Shown in pieces: positions 8,975-17,355 of a stretch of DNA of 64,000 nucleotides. The position numbers and the translations under genes are program-made. This stretch comes from Marimicrobium sp913061115 (GTDB lineage Bacteria > Pseudomonadota > Gammaproteobacteria > Pseudomonadales > Halieaceae), in assembly GCF_047729875.1 (NCBI RefSeq), contig NZ_CP159826.1, forward strand, positions 1,984,001-2,048,000, in the 5' to 3' direction. The notes under the pieces were generated by a model that saw only the letters and a program-made list of their open reading frames with translations, had not been told where the DNA came from and searched no databases. Numbering within the stretch: the first letter of the stretch is position 1; each line of letters opens with the position of its first letter.

Positions 8975-10552
8975 ATGACATATTTAACTATCTTGTGGCG
9001 TAATTTAACAGTGTTAACGGCCACAGTGGCACTAACGTTTGTATTGGCCGCATGCAGTGACAATAACAACAATGACAATTTCACAGAGGAGAGTCTAAAA
9101 CCGCAGCCTGCTAATCCAGTTGTAGAGGAGGTTACTATTCTCGGAGGCGGGCCGGATTGTTGCAAAATTTTGGGGGGAGCGATCGATCTTAGAGATCAGA
9201 ACTATACTCCAGGCACTGCGTTTTATTCCGGCCTCGCTTTTGATGCAGCTGAAGTGGGTTATCGAGAAACAGAATACTTTATTTCTGGCACAGCCGTTTC
9301 TTACGTACCAACAGAAGAGATTGGCTCAGACGGTGTATGGTCAGTTCAGGAGGCAGACGCCGCGAACTACCGAACGCGAATAGTGGTTCGACGACCTATC
9401 GATGACGCAAAATTTAGTGGCACAGTCCTGATGGAGTGGTTTAATGTGTCAGGCGGCTTAGATGCGGCTCCTGATTTTCTGTCAACGCACACAGAGTTGG
9501 AGCGAGAGGGTCATGTTTGGGTCGGTGTGTCTGCGCAGTCTGTTGGGGTTGAGGGGGGAGGAGGTGCTTTTGACATCTCGTTAAAGGTTGTTGACCCGGT
9601 CCGCTATGGGGGTTTGAACCACCCCGGCGACGACTATTCCTATGACATATTTTCGCAGGCAGCCCAGTCCGTACTGAGACCCGTAGGTCTCGATCCACTC
9701 GAAGGCCTCGTCCCCGAAGTCTTACTAGCTGCAGGGCAGTCGCAGTCCGCGTTCAGACTGGTAACGTATGTTAATGCGGTCAACCCATTAATAGATCTCT
9801 TTGACGGCTTTCTCCTCCACAGCCGCGGTGGTGGAAGCACTCCTATCTCGCTGCAGGCGGACGAACCCATGCCTGAAGCAGTTTTTATTCGCACCGATGT
9901 AGCGACTCCCGTCATCACACTGCAGAGTGAAACTGATGTTTTCCAGCTCAACTCTGTTGCTTCACGGCAAAGCGACTCTGCTTATTTTCGTATTTGGGAG
10001 GTGGCGGCCACTGCACATTCCGATATCTACACAACGCTGAAGTCAGTCGACGACCGGGGCAATGATCCCAACATTGCGACGGTAATATCAGAGCCAGAAG
10101 TTCGCCCACCATTCATAAATTGCAGCTTGCCTGCCAACGACGGACCGATGCACTTTGCGGCTAATGCTGCGCTGAGCGCACTCGATACTTGGGTGCGTAC
10201 TGGCACTCCAGCGCCATCGGCAGCCTTCTTGGATATAGATGACACAGAAAACATCTTTATTTATGACGCTGTGGGGAATGTTACAGGTGGCGTTAGAAGC
10301 AGTTATGTGGATGTGCCGGTCGCAGTACTGCATGGAGAGGGGCAGCCTCGCACGGACACCTTCTGCAATCTTTTTGGTACTACAGAACTTTTCGATGATG
10401 CCAAGTTGGCCGAACTGTATCCAGACAAACAGGCCTATATCGATGCCATTGATAAATCCGTTGACGAAGGGGTTGAGCAACGGTTCCTGCGACCAAAGGA
10501 TGCTGAGCTGATCAAGTCTGAGGCACGCATTTCAAACATAGGACTCAACTAA
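8975..10552 (+). CDS. alpha/beta-hydrolase-domain lipoprotein (PF20091-like), copy 1
   Basis: 525 residues from the ATG at 8975, which has GAGG 10 nt upstream; a TTG at 8966 would add three residues. Signal peptide and lipobox LAAC are followed by CSDNNNNDN, an Asn/Asp linker. The hydrolase core shows VLMEWFNVSGG, a nucleophile elbow LAAGQSQSAFRL (Ser in GxSxS), LQSETDVFQL with a possible acid residue, and ATAHSDIY as probable catalytic His. Two adjacent cysteines (PDCCK) lie in the mature N-terminus and are absent from the paralogue at 44306-45769, which otherwise aligns through the whole length. Probably an outer-membrane-attached esterase or peptidase-like hydrolase; substrate unknown. Confidence 0.88.
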   Translation: MTYLTILWRNLTVLTATVALTFVLAACSDNNNNDNFTEESLKPQPANPVVEEVTILGGGPDCCKILGGAIDLRDQNYTPGTAFYSGLAFDAAEVGYRETEYFISGTAVSYVPTEEIGSDGVWSVQEADAANYRTRIVVRRPIDDAKFSGTVLMEWFNVSGGLDAAPDFLSTHTELEREGHVWVGVSAQSVGVEGGGGAFDISLKVVDPVRYGGLNHPGDDYSYDIFSQAAQSVLRPVGLDPLEGLVPEVLLAAGQSQSAFRLVTYVNAVNPLIDLFDGFLLHSRGGGSTPISLQADEPMPEAVFIRTDVATPVITLQSETDVFQLNSVASRQSDSAYFRIWEVAATAHSDIYTTLKSVDDRGNDPNIATVISEPEVRPPFINCSLPANDGPMHFAANAALSALDTWVRTGTPAPSAAFLDIDDTENIFIYDAVGNVTGGVRSSYVDVPVAVLHGEGQPRTDTFCNLFGTTELFDDAKLAELYPDKQAYIDAIDKSVDEGVEQRFLRPKDAELIKSEARISNIGLN

Positions 10553-10712
10553 AAAAGTAGGGTAGCGAGCGACAGCCTGCATCTAAAGCACCAACAAACT
10601 CCAGCACCCTGTTCCACCGCGGGGTGCACTCCCAAGAATTGCCCGACCGCGCGATGAAGGTCGTACTGGAGAATGTAGCCCACGCCTCGGGGCTGGGAAT
10701 TTTGGGGAACAA

Positions 10713-11621
10713 CTAGATGCTGGGATTCACGCCCGTCAACTCAACCGACAGAGTCCATAGCCGCTCTGCCACAGCAGTGTCGCGACTGGCGCGATTAGAG
10801 CGCACTTTTTTAGCAGGACCGGCAGTCTCGAAGCGATAGGCCGGGCCATAATAGCCACCACCCACGACGTCTCCAGAAGTCGCAGCGCAGAGGGTCGGCC
10901 ATGCCCCTGCCGCCGCGGTATTGAGCAAAGGCTGCAGTAGCTCAGTGCCCTTGCTCAACACGAATGGCATGTAACGATCCAACTCTGTACTGGCAATGCC
11001 GGGGTGACAGGCGACGGATAGGACAGGAAGGCTTGCAGCCTCAAGGCGACGCTGCAGCTCGTATGAGAAGAGTAGATTGGCCAGCTTGCTCATACTGTAA
11101 CGTGCCGATGCACTGTAGCGGCGCTCTGCGTTGATGTCCTTGAAGTTTATCCGACCCACGTTGTGGGCGATACTGCTCGTATTCACCACGCGTGAAGACG
11201 GGGTTTTGGCCAGTTTTTCCAGTAGCAGGCCCGTCAGCGCAAAGGGCCCCAAATGATTGACGCCAAACTGGCTCTCAAAGCCGTCTTTGGTCAGTTCGTA
11301 GGGTGGCACCATGATGCCGGCATTGTTGATCAGTACATCGATTCGTTTCTCACTCTGCAACTGCTCAGCGCATTGCCTCACGGAGGAGAGATCTCCCAGG
11401 TCCAGCGGTACATAGCTGATATCGACCGCGCCATTTTGCTCCTCAATTCTTTTGATGGCGTCCTCGGCCTTCTGCTGCGATCGGCAGGCAATGAGTACCC
11501 GTGCCCCTCGAACTGATAAGGCCCTTGCGGTCTCGTAGCCCAACCCCGTATTAGCCCCCGTAATGACGACGGTACTGCCGCTTTGATCCGGTACATCATG
11601 TTCGGTAAATCTACGCTTCAT
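10713..11621 (-). CDS. short-chain dehydrogenase/reductase, retinol-dehydrogenase-like
   Basis: 302 residues. NAD(P)-binding Rossmann motif TGANTGLGYETA is near residue 20, with ACRSQQKAED after beta-2 (Arg suggests NADPH preference). NNAGIMVPP is the structural Asn-Asn-Ala-Gly motif; the catalytic Ser lies in NTSSIAHNVG and the Tyr/Lys pair in YSMSKLAN. VACHPGIASTEL is the usual cofactor loop. This pattern matches the retinol dehydrogenase/WW-oxidoreductase-like SDRs common in proteobacteria. Monocistronic: the next gene on this strand is 411 nt upstream. Substrate unknown. Confidence 0.9.
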   Translation of the reverse strand: MKRRFTEHDVPDQSGSTVVITGANTGLGYETARALSVRGARVLIACRSQQKAEDAIKRIEEQNGAVDISYVPLDLGDLSSVRQCAEQLQSEKRIDVLINNAGIMVPPYELTKDGFESQFGVNHLGPFALTGLLLEKLAKTPSSRVVNTSSIAHNVGRINFKDINAERRYSASARYSMSKLANLLFSYELQRRLEAASLPVLSVACHPGIASTELDRYMPFVLSKGTELLQPLLNTAAAGAWPTLCAATSGDVVGGGYYGPAYRFETAGPAKKVRSNRASRDTAVAERLWTLSVELTGVNPSI

Positions 11622-12032
11622 ATCTATGCCATCGCCAGACCAAATCCATTGTATTATAACCGAGAAGCGTAAGGTCCCATAGTGTGTCTTATTCAGTGAC
11701 GAAGACGCATATACGCGGGGCTACTGTCTAGTAGTGTTTCCTATGCCGTTTGGCTGTGCCTTAGAGGCTGATGAGTGTCGATGCTGTTCTGCGAACGGAT
11801 TTAATAGTGGCAGACAGTTGCGATGTCCTTGGCATTGCAGATCTGTCCCGGTAGGTCTATTGCGAGAGTGAAGTAGAATTGTCATGCGTGGCGTTTAGCG
11901 ATGGTTTCTTTCGTCTTAAAGCATTCAGTTGTCACTATCGTTTTTATCAAGCCCGCCACTTTAGTATTTTTGATGTACTGTTAGCGTGTGACTCCATCGC
12001 ACTGCCCGTTGGTGGCTACTTCTCGCATCTAC
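11622..12032. other. intergenic region without recognisable gene
   Basis: This 411-bp stretch between the SDR start and the Coq4-like stop shows no ORF with credible codon content on either strand and no clear terminator. It may carry the SDR promoter on the minus strand. Confidence 0.4.
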
Positions 12033-12704
12033 TTACACGAGGTCATATGCCTTACGCAACTCAGCAAGGGGCTGCTCCCAATGTTTTTCCCAGTGCACGG
12101 CGAGCAGGGGCTTCGCCTTGCGACCCAGCACCCAGCCATCTGTAATCGCATCCATAATGAACGGCAGCAGCTGGGGGCGATACAACAAAATTTGCAGCGG
12201 GCGGCTCGCCATAATCATAGCGGGATAAGGGGCCGGAGCTTGGGCCACGGTAAAACTCACGACACGAACCTCACCGAGCGGCGTCGTGTCATACCCGGTG
12301 AGCACATGAAATAGATCGTGAAGCTGAAAGCCGCGCTCAGCCAGATGACCCACGTCATCACCGCGCTTATGATGTGCTTCTATAAATGCCGACTCGCGTA
12401 ACAGGGTGACATCAAGCCCATTCAAAGTGAGGTAGCGTTCGAATTCTTTACCAAGCGTGCCGTCGGCAAGGCCGGCCAGATACATAAGGTCAGGTGTCGG
12501 GCTCAAGTAGCGATCCTTCAACATCTCTTTTGCACCCGGACTCGCGAGCGCCATGTCGTCGAACGCTTTGAGCGCCTCTTCGTCTCCCACTCGCATAAAC
12601 GTATGGGCGAGAGGCACAGACGCTCGTGGATCCCAACTTGCAAGGGATTCAAGCAGTCCTGAGATGAGTTCCGGGTCGAGATCGGGGGATGTAGGGTGCG
12701 ACAC
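12033..12704 (-). CDS. Coq4 family protein
   Basis: 223 residues. The diagnostic metal motif HDLFH followed by 11 residues and Glu (HDxxH-x11-E) is intact in GFQLHDLFHVLTGYDTTPLGE. Coq4 homologues support ubiquinone biosynthesis by organising or acting on the C1-position chemistry of the ring. Bacterial members are scattered and outside the classical ubi pathway. FSHT-like proline-rich text and SRPLQILLYRPQLLP near the C-terminus also fit. No ubi genes are adjacent, so a role on another prenylated or aromatic substrate cannot be excluded. Confidence 0.85.
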   Translation of the reverse strand: MSHPTSPDLDPELISGLLESLASWDPRASVPLAHTFMRVGDEEALKAFDDMALASPGAKEMLKDRYLSPTPDLMYLAGLADGTLGKEFERYLTLNGLDVTLLRESAFIEAHHKRGDDVGHLAERGFQLHDLFHVLTGYDTTPLGEVRVVSFTVAQAPAPYPAMIMASRPLQILLYRPQLLPFIMDAITDGWVLGRKAKPLLAVHWEKHWEQPLAELRKAYDLV

Positions 12705-13051
12705 GTTATAGCCTCTCTGTACATGCTGATTAAAAAGTATAAGGCAAATAAACCGCTATAGGGGGAAAATTCCGTGCAGTATCTCAGCGCTCTACCTGCG
12801 TTGGATGCCCAGGACGGATTCCGACACGTTAACCTTGCTTAACGCGAGAAATGTATACCTCTAGGTTAAGCAGACGCCCTACTCCCTTCTGTCACTACAC
12901 AGCCGCTAAAATCACGGTGGTGCTGAGCGCGAACCAAGTGCCCGCACCGGTTGAATACAGACAGAACCACAGCGACCCAACTTGGCACCCCCGTAGGTAC
13001 CTATACAATTTACCCGAAGAGCAGGCTTGGCGATGATCGAATCATCAGCCC
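12705..13051. other. intergenic region with CGTTAA-N6-TTAACG inverted repeat
   Basis: 347 bp between the GDPD stop and the Coq4-like start, both on the minus strand. A perfect short inverted repeat, CGTTAA-CCTTGC-TTAACG, lies at 12827-12844, about 120 nt upstream of the Coq4-like ATG, and a third GGTTAAGC copy follows about 20 nt later. It could be an operator. No coding sequence is supported. Confidence 0.35.
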
Positions 13052-13843
13052 TTAACGCTGAAGATAGTCATCGCGAATGTGCTGCAGCGCCACTGCGTCA
13101 TTGCTGAAAATCCATTCGATACCGCGGTTGAGCTCTCTGAAAAGCGTATTCCTAGATGAAGGAAATCCTGTTCCCAGCCGCTGCCCGTATGCATCGTGAT
13201 CTCGTTTTACTCGGTTGGTCAGCAGCAGGTAGTGGCCACCCATTCCGGCATAGCCACCTGCAATAGACTGCGTACTCATCGTGCTGACGTTCATTTCTGC
13301 GACCGGAAAGAAGCTCTCGCTCGGGAGAAAATCGACCAGTTCAAATAAAGATGGGGCCAGGGCAAGCATATGAAAATCGGTTGCAGGTGTCAGTGGGGCA
13401 AGTAGCGCGCGCAGAATCTCGCGCTGGCGCCCAGGATTTGGCCAAGCTTCTGCTTTCAGTTCAAGCATCAGATGAGTCTCGCCCGCAAAGGCCTGGATTA
13501 CCTCTTCCAGGCTCGGAATGTCGGGAACGCTTGTGCGCAATTGATCAAAGGTCAGCGCAGATACATTCATCGTTGTGCCAAAAACCCGTGCAGGGCTGGG
13601 ATCATGACATATCACTGGAACCAGATCTGCGGTCCAGCGAATGTCACATTCGATTCCCCAGACACCTGCAGCACGCGCGGCGTCAAACGCCTCAAGGGTA
13701 TTTTCCATGACCGTTTTGTTGTCGTGTGCGCCGCGATGAGCAATAATTTTGCAGCGCTCAAGCGCAGCACGATCAGGTATCGGCCTAGGAAGTACAGCCA
13801 TGATCCAGTCCACGACGGCCATGGCGAAGTCTTGTAAACTCAT
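13052..13843 (-). CDS. glycerophosphodiester phosphodiesterase family protein
   Basis: 263 residues. GDPD signature residues are present: IAHRGAHDNKTVMENT (His-Arg-Gly plus Glu-Asn), GIECDIRWTADLVPVICHD (metal-binding Glu/Asp and catalytic His), then MLELKAEAW. These enzymes cleave deacylated phospholipids to glycerol-3-phosphate and an alcohol. There is no clear cleavable signal; the hydrophobic start may associate with membrane. Divergent from the UMF1-type transporter gene. Substrate not determined. Confidence 0.9.
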   Translation of the reverse strand: MSLQDFAMAVVDWIMAVLPRPIPDRAALERCKIIAHRGAHDNKTVMENTLEAFDAARAAGVWGIECDIRWTADLVPVICHDPSPARVFGTTMNVSALTFDQLRTSVPDIPSLEEVIQAFAGETHLMLELKAEAWPNPGRQREILRALLAPLTPATDFHMLALAPSLFELVDFLPSESFFPVAEMNVSTMSTQSIAGGYAGMGGHYLLLTNRVKRDHDAYGQRLGTGFPSSRNTLFRELNRGIEWIFSNDAVALQHIRDDYLQR

Positions 13844-13854
13844 GATCTATTGCT

Positions 13855-13882
13855 TTGACCTATGAAGAATGTGACATACGAT
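13855..13882 (+). promoter_or_regulatory. candidate sigma-70 promoter for MFS gene
   Basis: TTGACC at 13855-13860 and TACGAT at 13877-13882 are separated by 16 nt and lie about 50 nt upstream of the chosen ATG at 13930. This supports the downstream start over the TTG at 13855, which is itself the -35 box. Confidence 0.4.
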
Positions 13883-13929
13883 GTTACTCTCTTGGTGTCA
13901 TCGCCGTAAATGGAGTCGTAGAGGTTTTC

Positions 13930-15264
13930 ATGACTGACTCGTCTAAGTTAGCGCCCACCGGCCCGATAGAGCACCCCGCAAGCACACGTGAATTAGTCGC
14001 CTGGGCTTTCTACGACTTTGCCAACTCCGGATACACAACCGTTGTATTGACGACTGTATACAGCGCTTATTTTGTGGGTGTGATCGCCGCGCGACTGGAC
14101 CAGCAATCTCCAGGTACCGCTATGCTACTGTGGACGCTCTCCATAGGGGCGGCCAATCTGCTCGTGCTATTCGCCGGCCCCGTTATTGGTGCTATTGCAG
14201 ATCAACGGGCGAGCAAGAAACGGTATTTGCTGCTGTCTTCAATTGTGTGTGTTACCGGTACTATCGGTCTGGCCTTGGTGGGCTCTAATGCCGTAGTTCC
14301 GGCGATGTTATTGCTAGTGCTGGCGACCATTGCCTTTTCATTGGGCGAGAATCTGATCGCCGCTTTTTTACCGGAAATTGCACATCGGGATGGCATGGGT
14401 AGAGTCTCCGGTTACGGCTGGAGCCTCGGTTACTTTGGTGGATTGTTGACCCTGAGTGCGTGTCTAATGTACATCAACTGGGCGACTGAGCAGGGCCTTG
14501 AAGCGACTGACTATGTCCCCGTAGCATTGCTGATAACGGCTGCGATATTTGCGATTACCGCTTGCCCCACTTTTGTGTGGCTGCGCGAGCGCGCGCAGGC
14601 AAAGCCACCTATTGCCGGTGTGTCTTATCTCAGAGCAGGGTTCACCCAGGTGCGCAACACATTGCGGCATGCAGCACAGATGCCAGACCTATTTCGTTTC
14701 TTGCAGTGTCTCACCCTGTTTCAGGCCGGCGTTGCCACGGTCGTCGTGGTCGCCGCCATTTACGCCCAAGAAGTGATGGGGTTTGACACACAAGAGCTCA
14801 TAGTGCTGATTATGGTCGTGAATATGACAGCAGCAATCGGCGCATTCGCCTTTGGCTACGCGCAGGACTACTTTGGATCTGTGCCCAGCCTCGCTGTAGC
14901 GCTGTTGATATGGGTGGCGGCAATCGTAGTAACACTGCTGGCTGAAGTTCCCAGTGATCTGTGGGTCGCGGGCAACCTGATGGGCATTGCGATGGGTGCT
15001 ACACAGGCCGGAGGCCGCGCACTCATTGGCCAACTGACGCCAGAGTCACGCAATGCGGAGATATTTGGTTTGTGGGGTTTGGCCAATCGGGCCGCAGCCA
15101 TTCTAGGCCCGATCAGTTACGGTGTTATCAGTGAGCTCAGTGGCGGCAATTATCCTCTGGCAATGTTATCCACTCTGGGGTTTTTTGTATTGGGGTTGAT
15201 GCTTCTGTTTTCGGTTGATGAAGAGCGCGGCAAGCTCGCCGCAGCAGCACTGACTACTCAGTAG
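13930..15264 (+). CDS. MFS transporter, UMF1/Atg22-like
   Basis: 444 residues from the ATG at 13930, chosen because TAGAGG lies 6 nt upstream; an upstream TTG at 13855 would add 25 unlikely residues. The opening ELVAWAFYDFANSGYTTVV is the hallmark of UMF1/Atg22-type major facilitator proteins. About 12 hydrophobic segments alternate with short loops, with a longer central loop near residue 220. It sits in the inner membrane; bacterial members are thought to export amino acids or small solutes, but the substrate here is unknown. Divergent from a glycerophosphodiesterase gene. Confidence 0.9.
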   Translation: MTDSSKLAPTGPIEHPASTRELVAWAFYDFANSGYTTVVLTTVYSAYFVGVIAARLDQQSPGTAMLLWTLSIGAANLLVLFAGPVIGAIADQRASKKRYLLLSSIVCVTGTIGLALVGSNAVVPAMLLLVLATIAFSLGENLIAAFLPEIAHRDGMGRVSGYGWSLGYFGGLLTLSACLMYINWATEQGLEATDYVPVALLITAAIFAITACPTFVWLRERAQAKPPIAGVSYLRAGFTQVRNTLRHAAQMPDLFRFLQCLTLFQAGVATVVVVAAIYAQEVMGFDTQELIVLIMVVNMTAAIGAFAFGYAQDYFGSVPSLAVALLIWVAAIVVTLLAEVPSDLWVAGNLMGIAMGATQAGGRALIGQLTPESRNAEIFGLWGLANRAAAILGPISYGVISELSGGNYPLAMLSTLGFFVLGLMLLFSVDEERGKLAAAALTTQ

Positions 15265-15705
15265 CGACTTAGTCAGTGGTGGCAACTTAATTTCTCAGGG
15301 CAGCAACAGTCTGCAACCTAATATCAAGCTTCTACCCTGCCCCATTTTTCAATTGATGAGGCGATTTTTTCACAACAGCCCTTTTATTTGCCCTATGCTT
15401 CACTCCACGGCCCTCAACGCGACCCCTTCACCGGTGTTGTGCAAAAAACCGCAGGACGCTACTAAAAATCCTATAAATCATTTATCTTGTTAAGATAGCT
15501 CAAATGCCTGCATCTTGTAGCTCCTGACCTAGTGCAGTCTTTCTTAATTCAATGAATCTCCTTATGGATATATCATTGATATCGCAAAGTGCAGCACAAT
15601 GCTTGGCTTAAACAGGGGTTATGGAATCAGCAACGTCGGCATTCCCATTTTTTAGCTTCTTGGCTTTTTGGCTTTTTGGCTTTCTCAGAGTAACTGGAGA
15701 CTACA
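15265..15705. other. intergenic region with GGCTTTTT tandem repeat
   Basis: 441 bp. An 8-bp unit GGCTTTTT repeats at 15662-15669 and 15670-15677, with a third near-copy at 15678-15685, directly before the ribosome site of the next gene. A 26-bp stretch around 15376-15401 resembles one at 22347-22372. No gene is supported. Confidence 0.4.
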
Positions 15706-16803
15706 GTGAAAATAGCACACCGATCGCTACTCAGAACATTTGGCCTATTTCTTTGTGCCCTGCTCAGCGGAGCATTGACGAGTTGTACATTGGTAGGACC
15801 TGCTACTGTGAATAGCGGCAGACTTGCGTACAACGAATCCATCGTCGAAACAAATAACCAACAGTTGTTGCTTTTAGTTTTACGCAATCGCTATGGAGAG
15901 CGCGGCAACCTGTTGGCGTTAAACAGTGTCACAGCAAATGTCAGCATCACTACCAAGGTCAGCACCCAACTCGGGTTCGGTGACTCGGGTGATTACCTTG
16001 GCAACCTGGTGCCCTTTGGCGCGGGGGTGGTTTATGAGGAAAATCCGACGATTTTCTACTCGCCAGTCGGTGGTGAAAAATATGCGGATCGATTGATGTC
16101 ACCGCTGTCGTTACGAGAGCTGATGTTGTATGCGTCAAACCTGAACGATGTCGCACGTGTCTATTTTACCTTCGTCTCGAGGATTAACGATATTCATAAT
16201 CCGGCGTTTCTCTATGATTCCAACCCGATCGATCCGCGTTTCAGTCGTTTAATTGAGCTCTTTTGGAAGCTTCATAAGGCTCAGCGATTGCACTGGACAA
16301 ACAATTCGAACAAGAGTGATCGCTACTCCATCGTGATTGATCACTATTGGCCGGAATATTCGGCCGACGTAGATGAAATATACACATTGCTGGGTCTTTC
16401 AGCACCTGAAAAATTTTCATCGCGCATGGAGATACCGGTTTCAATTGGTCCGGACAATCCTGTCGAGGGAGGTGTAAGCATTTCCACCCGATCTATCTAT
16501 AACCTGCTCGAAATTTTGTCAGCAGCCATAGATGTTCCTGAACAGGATCAAGTAAGCGGCAGAGCTTTGAACTATCCGCCAGCAGGATTGGTGGGCCAAA
16601 AACTTCGTGTGCGGCGGGCTAGCGCTGCTCCTGACGGTGCATCTACAGCAGTTCAGTATCGCAACGCCTGGTATTACATTGATGACACCAATCAAAATAC
16701 CAAGTTATTTTTTCGATTAGCTACTACACTAATGTCGGTTAGCATCGCTGACAGCACATCCAATGATGCAGCTCCCTTGCTTACGGTGCCGGTAAGTAAT
16801 TAA
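15706..16803 (+). CDS. hypothetical lipoprotein
   Basis: 365 residues from a GTG start at 15706 with TGGAG upstream. A long signal peptide ends in lipobox LTSC (Cys27). The conserved-looking block GRLAYNESIVETNNQQLLLL followed by VLRNRYGERGNL recalls a widespread family of uncharacterised proteobacterial lipoproteins with an R-x-x-YN-E-x-I motif and an LRY/NRY segment. PLSLRELMLYASNLNDVARV and ISTRSIYNLLEILSAAIDVP are further helices. No catalytic residues are obvious. No co-directional neighbour is within 400 bp. Confidence 0.75.
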   Translation: MKIAHRSLLRTFGLFLCALLSGALTSCTLVGPATVNSGRLAYNESIVETNNQQLLLLVLRNRYGERGNLLALNSVTANVSITTKVSTQLGFGDSGDYLGNLVPFGAGVVYEENPTIFYSPVGGEKYADRLMSPLSLRELMLYASNLNDVARVYFTFVSRINDIHNPAFLYDSNPIDPRFSRLIELFWKLHKAQRLHWTNNSNKSDRYSIVIDHYWPEYSADVDEIYTLLGLSAPEKFSSRMEIPVSIGPDNPVEGGVSISTRSIYNLLEILSAAIDVPEQDQVSGRALNYPPAGLVGQKLRVRRASAAPDGASTAVQYRNAWYYIDDTNQNTKLFFRLATTLMSVSIADSTSNDAAPLLTVPVSN

Positions 16804-17355
16804 GGGAAGGCCCATCAATGTTTCCGGCGTGTTGTTTACACCCTTTAGAGTGTTGCAGAGTAGCAACCTATTGGTACTGCGGCTTTATAAGTGAACGGTA
16901 CTATAGATACGCCTCCGATCCCCCAGAATTCCTCGGTATGCGCTTCTACGTTGAAACACTCGATGAGGAGTACATACTGTCGAGAACCCTTAATGCATTT
17001 CAAAAGCGATGGAGAATATAGCCGGCAGCCTGAGAGAGATAGCCTTGGGCCTTGGAGAATGCTTCCTCGAAGTCGGCGTGACGACCCTCTTTCCTCGTCC
17101 CTTGCACCCTCTTCCGTTATGAGGGCGGGAGCATGCGAGTCGCATTCTTTTCAACAGCCTCTTTATTTTGCATTGATGTAGAGGCGTTACAACATCCAGT
17201 CTGCATAAACATTACAAAACCTAAAAAGATTGCAGCAATAGCGGCGGACGCTAACATCGCTAAGAGACAATGGCCCAGGGAGTGCTCGCAAGGATGGCAC
17301 CGCTACGCGACCATGTTCTGGACAGCCAGTTACCCTCGACAACCGATTTATATTT
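16804..17355. other. intergenic region, mostly featureless
   Basis: 552 bp between convergent genes. Plus-strand frames here have poor coding character. The only item worth noting is a short minus-strand ORF with a signal-like leader at 17117-17257, listed separately. Confidence 0.35.
17117..17257 (-). CDS. possible small lipopeptide ORF
   Basis: A 46-codon ORF begins MLASAAIAAIFLGFVMF and continues MQTGCCNAS, giving a hydrophobic leader and a TGC-C lipobox-like cysteine. No good ribosome site precedes the ATG, and the ORF may be chance. It lies just downstream of the propeller protein gene on the same strand. Confidence 0.25.
   Translation of the reverse strand: MLASAAIAAIFLGFVMFMQTGCCNASTSMQNKEAVEKNATRMLPPS

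Noticed and set aside
10600..10716. Short plus-strand reading LFHRGVHSQELPDRAMKVV after the hydrolase gene
   Set aside because: It looks protein-like but has no start, no length and no recognised family. It may be a gene remnant but cannot be supported.
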